From an uncultured Anaeroplasmataceae bacterium (GTDB lineage: Bacteria > Bacillota_I > Bacilli_A > Acholeplasmatales > Anaeroplasmataceae), in NCBI GenBank assembly GCA_934229535.1, contig CAKQDS010000050.1, positions 1 through 7,426 of the forward strand: a stretch of 7,426 bases of DNA, in the 5' to 3' direction. Every line of letters starts with the position of its first letter. Position 1 is the stretch's first letter. Below are positions 5,551-7,426 of this stretch, piece after piece. A model generated the notes under the pieces. It saw only the letters and a list, made by a program, of their open reading frames with translations, made no database searches and was not told the origin of the DNA. A program made the position numbers and the translations under genes.

Positions 5551-7245
5551 TTAATCCGAAACTTTGTCATAATATGTTATTAAATCATCACGACAATTTA
5601 AGAATATCTTACCTAGTGTTGGGTCGAAGTGAGTACCAAGTGATTCACTAATAATATTAAAGGCTTTTTCATAGCTATATTTTTCCTTATAGCAGCGCTT
5701 TGAAACTAAGGCATCAAACACATCAGCAAGTGCCATTATTCTAGCCTCAAAAGGTATTTCTTCACCTTTAAGCTTAGATGGATAGCCACTACCATCATAT
5801 TTTTCGTGGTGGTAATAGGCAATGTTTACAGCTATTTTTCGAAAATATTCATCCTCAGAGCTTTGAAGTATTTCACCAACAATTTTGGCTCCTTTAATAG
5901 GATGAAGCTTCATAATATTATATTCCTCATCTGTAAATTTTCCTTGCTTATTTAAAATGCTATCCGGAATAGCAATTTTCCCAAAATCGTGAAGAGGTGC
6001 AGCCATAATTACATCATTATAGAAGTCATCACTATAGTTATATAATCCACTTTTTTTAATTTCTGGAACAAATATTTTTATACAATCACTTGTTCTTTTA
6101 ATATGACCACCTGTGTTTAAATCTCTATTTTCAACAATATTGGCCATACTTAAAATTATATCATTTTGAATTTCCTTAAGATGCTTGGTTTTTAATAAAA
6201 CCTCGGCTTCTAGCTTTTCATTATAATTATTTAATAAGCTTAAATATTGTTGATTCTTGGTATCATCAGAGCAAATTATGATATAAGCAAATATTTTTGT
6301 TTTACGAGTGTTATACAAAATTTGATAATCTAGCTTATAATATTTCTCATTTTGTTTGATAATAGTATCTTGTTTTTTATTAGTTTTGGAAAAATCATGA
6401 ATAGATTTTAAAAAGATCGAGCTATCATTAATATGATGATCAATATTTATTTTGTTTACCTCAGGAAACCATTCCTTGATAGTTTTATTTGCTCCTAAAT
6501 AATGATGGTGATGATCTAAAACAATAAAACCATAGAATTTATCATTATCTAGTGAAGATGTAGTTAGCATTGAAACATCATATAGTCGCATTTTTTTAAA
6601 TAGAAATAAAAGAATTATTTCTGATAATATATAGGCAAGTCCAATAAGCTCATAGCTTGAATTAATTATTTTTTCTATAAAAAATGTTAGAATGTTTATT
6701 AGAAGTATTGTTGATACAGCAAGGCTTGTTTTAAAGGGAACATTAGCCTTATTATTAAATGATTTAATTGCTACAAAAATAATAGAAGCAATTATTAAGG
6801 AAAGATAAATATAATGAATGGTATGCATTATACCATATTCCTTCTTTAATTGATAATGATTGCCTACTTTAATAAGCTCAATGCTTTTATAAAATAGGTG
6901 ATGAATATTATTAGTTAAAACAAATGAAAAAATAATGGTTGCAATTACAAAAAACAAGATTTTTAAATATTTCCCCTTTTTGAAATTGGTAAGATCACAA
7001 ATAGATGTAAGCATTAAAATAGGAATAAAGCAGCCACCTATATAGGTAATGGTATTAGCTAAAATAGCTTTATCCTTTAAATTAAGGTTATCTATTGTGT
7101 AGAGTTCTAAATAGCCAAATGCTGAAATTACTGTAAGAACAAAAATTAGAATAAAATAGATTCCTGCTTGCTTTTTATAAATTGTAAGAAGAAGTAATAA
7201 TAATATAATTGAAATAATGAAAATTGTCAGGTAAAAAAACGACAT
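5551..7245 (-). CDS. Seven-helix membrane sensor with HD-GYP c-di-GMP phosphodiesterase domain
   Basis: The predicted role is to sense a membrane or external signal and hydrolyse cyclic di-GMP (possibly another cyclic dinucleotide). The first 220 residues hold seven hydrophobic helices (about 4-22, 28-47, 62-84, 95-113, 141-161, 173-191, 198-216), with TNNIHHLFY (111-119), typical of the histidine-kinase-type 7TM sensor domain. A PAS-like segment spans about 226-328 and includes four histidines in a row (245-248). A coiled-coil linker (about 330-360) leads to the HD-GYP domain (about 361-560). Catalytic motifs are intact: ENRD (372-375), GGH (H381), HDFGK (419-423), HHE (479-481), DGSGYP (484-489) and ADVFDAL (507-513), ending with GTHFDP. 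There is no kinase or GGDEF domain. ATG has GGAGG 7 bases upstream. Its own promoter and the operon promoter beyond it suggest an independent transcript. The link to Rnf is by position only. Confidence 0.93.
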   Translation of the reverse strand: MSFFYLTIFIISIILLLLLLTIYKKQAGIYFILIFVLTVISAFGYLELYTIDNLNLKDKAILANTITYIGGCFIPILMLTSICDLTNFKKGKYLKILFFVIATIIFSFVLTNNIHHLFYKSIELIKVGNHYQLKKEYGIMHTIHYIYLSLIIASIIFVAIKSFNNKANVPFKTSLAVSTILLINILTFFIEKIINSSYELIGLAYILSEIILLFLFKKMRLYDVSMLTTSSLDNDKFYGFIVLDHHHHYLGANKTIKEWFPEVNKINIDHHINDSSIFLKSIHDFSKTNKKQDTIIKQNEKYYKLDYQILYNTRKTKIFAYIIICSDDTKNQQYLSLLNNYNEKLEAEVLLKTKHLKEIQNDIILSMANIVENRDLNTGGHIKRTSDCIKIFVPEIKKSGLYNYSDDFYNDVIMAAPLHDFGKIAIPDSILNKQGKFTDEEYNIMKLHPIKGAKIVGEILQSSEDEYFRKIAVNIAYYHHEKYDGSGYPSKLKGEEIPFEARIMALADVFDALVSKRCYKEKYSYEKAFNIISESLGTHFDPTLGKIFLNCRDDLITYYDKVSD

Positions 7246-7270
7246 AATTTTGCCTCCATCTTTATTTAAA

Positions 7271-7299
7271 ATTATATAGCAATCTTAGGCTGTTAACAA
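7271..7299 (-). promoter_or_regulatory. Promoter of the HD-GYP sensor gene
   Basis: TATAAT (7271-7276, minus strand) lies exactly 17 bases from TTGTTA (7294-7299), a four-of-six -35 match. Transcription would begin near 7264, leaving a leader of about 19 bases with GGAGG (7253-7257) well placed for the ATG. A second TATAAT (7340-7345), with a perfect TTGACA (7367-7372) behind it, has a 21-base spacer and looks weaker. Confidence 0.65.
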
Positions 7300-7329
7300 G
7301 ATAATTTCTTGAAATATATTTTTCTTGTT
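7295..7329. promoter_or_regulatory. Candidate operator: inverted repeats between divergent promoters
   Basis: CAAGA-N5-TCTTG (7297-7311) forms a 15-base inverted repeat covering both -35 regions, and TCTTGTT (7323-7329) mirrors AACAAGA (7295-7301) at a distance of 28 bases. The spacing suits a dimeric repressor or activator controlling both directions. The support is sequence symmetry and position only, and AT-rich DNA produces such repeats easily. Confidence 0.35.
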
Positions 7330-7336
7330 GTATAAT
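7309..7336 (+). promoter_or_regulatory. Divergent promoter directed out of the window to the right
   Basis: TTGAAA (7309-7314) and a perfect TATAAT (7331-7336) are 16 bases apart on the plus strand. Transcription would begin near 7343 and run off the window. AAGGA (7412-7416) lies 10 bases from the window end, with no start codon in those last bases, so a plus-strand gene could begin at or just beyond 7427. No coding sequence of that gene is inside the window. Confidence 0.55.
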
Positions 7337-7426
7337 TAAATTATATTTTTAAGCATACCGGTAATATGTCAATAGGTAAAAATGAATAATTTTATAAATA
7401 TTTAGACATATAAGGAACAACACAAA

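Noticed and set aside
7246..7306. c-di-GMP riboswitch in front of the HD-GYP gene
   Set aside because: The predicted leader is about 19 bases and the wider region lacks the conserved riboswitch core and any GC-rich helices.
7340..7372. TTGACA with TATAAT as the main promoter of the HD-GYP gene
   Set aside because: The 21-base spacer is outside the usual sigma-A range; TTGTTA with TATAAT at 17 bases is a better fit closer to the gene.
7364..7411. Inverted repeat ATATGTC / GACATAT
   Set aside because: Seven AT-rich bases with a 34-base gap are expected by chance in such DNA; there is no supporting context beyond its place in the divergent region.

Overview
The window is low-G+C DNA (roughly one third G+C by eye), densely coded on the minus strand, with strong purine-rich Shine-Dalgarno sites and sigma-A-like promoters. 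This fits an anaerobic, uncultured-type Firmicute (Clostridia, or an Erysipelotrichia/RF39-like Bacilli relative); I cannot place it more precisely. TGA ends rnfA at the exact family length and also ends the small gene after it, so the standard bacterial code applies and not the Mycoplasma code.

Read in transcription order, from right to left: (1) 7246-7426 is a regulatory region. It holds a minus-strand promoter for the first gene, a divergent plus-strand promoter firing out of the window, and an inverted repeat between them. (2) 7245-5551 encodes a membrane sensor with a seven-helix N-terminus, a PAS-like segment and an intact HD-GYP cyclic-di-GMP phosphodiesterase domain. (3) 5457-5550 holds an extended -10 promoter and a short leader. 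(4) 5456-81 is one tightly packed operon: an ANTAR RNA-binding regulator, then rnfC, rnfD, rnfG, rnfE, rnfA, an 80-residue four-cysteine membrane protein and a very short rnfB. (5) 8-75 is a long factor-independent terminator that closes the operon.

The Rnf complex is a membrane ferredoxin:NAD+ oxidoreductase that couples electron transfer to Na+ or H+ export. RnfC carries the NADH site and two 4Fe-4S clusters. RnfD and RnfG carry covalent flavin. RnfA and RnfE share the membrane iron site, and all four of its cysteines are present. RnfB is normally the ferredoxin-facing subunit.

The unusual points are: RnfB is only 106 residues and stops after its first Fe-S domain, with no ferredoxin domains; an extra small membrane protein with four cysteines sits between rnfA and rnfB and could be an iron-delivery factor (NqrM-like in layout) or an added redox subunit; and an ANTAR antiterminator with a phosphorylation-incompetent receiver leads the operon. 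Together these suggest a remodelled Rnf complex with a different electron entry route and RNA-level control. That reading is inference. There is no gene-free stretch above 300 bases, and no RNA gene, mobile element or CRISPR array was seen.
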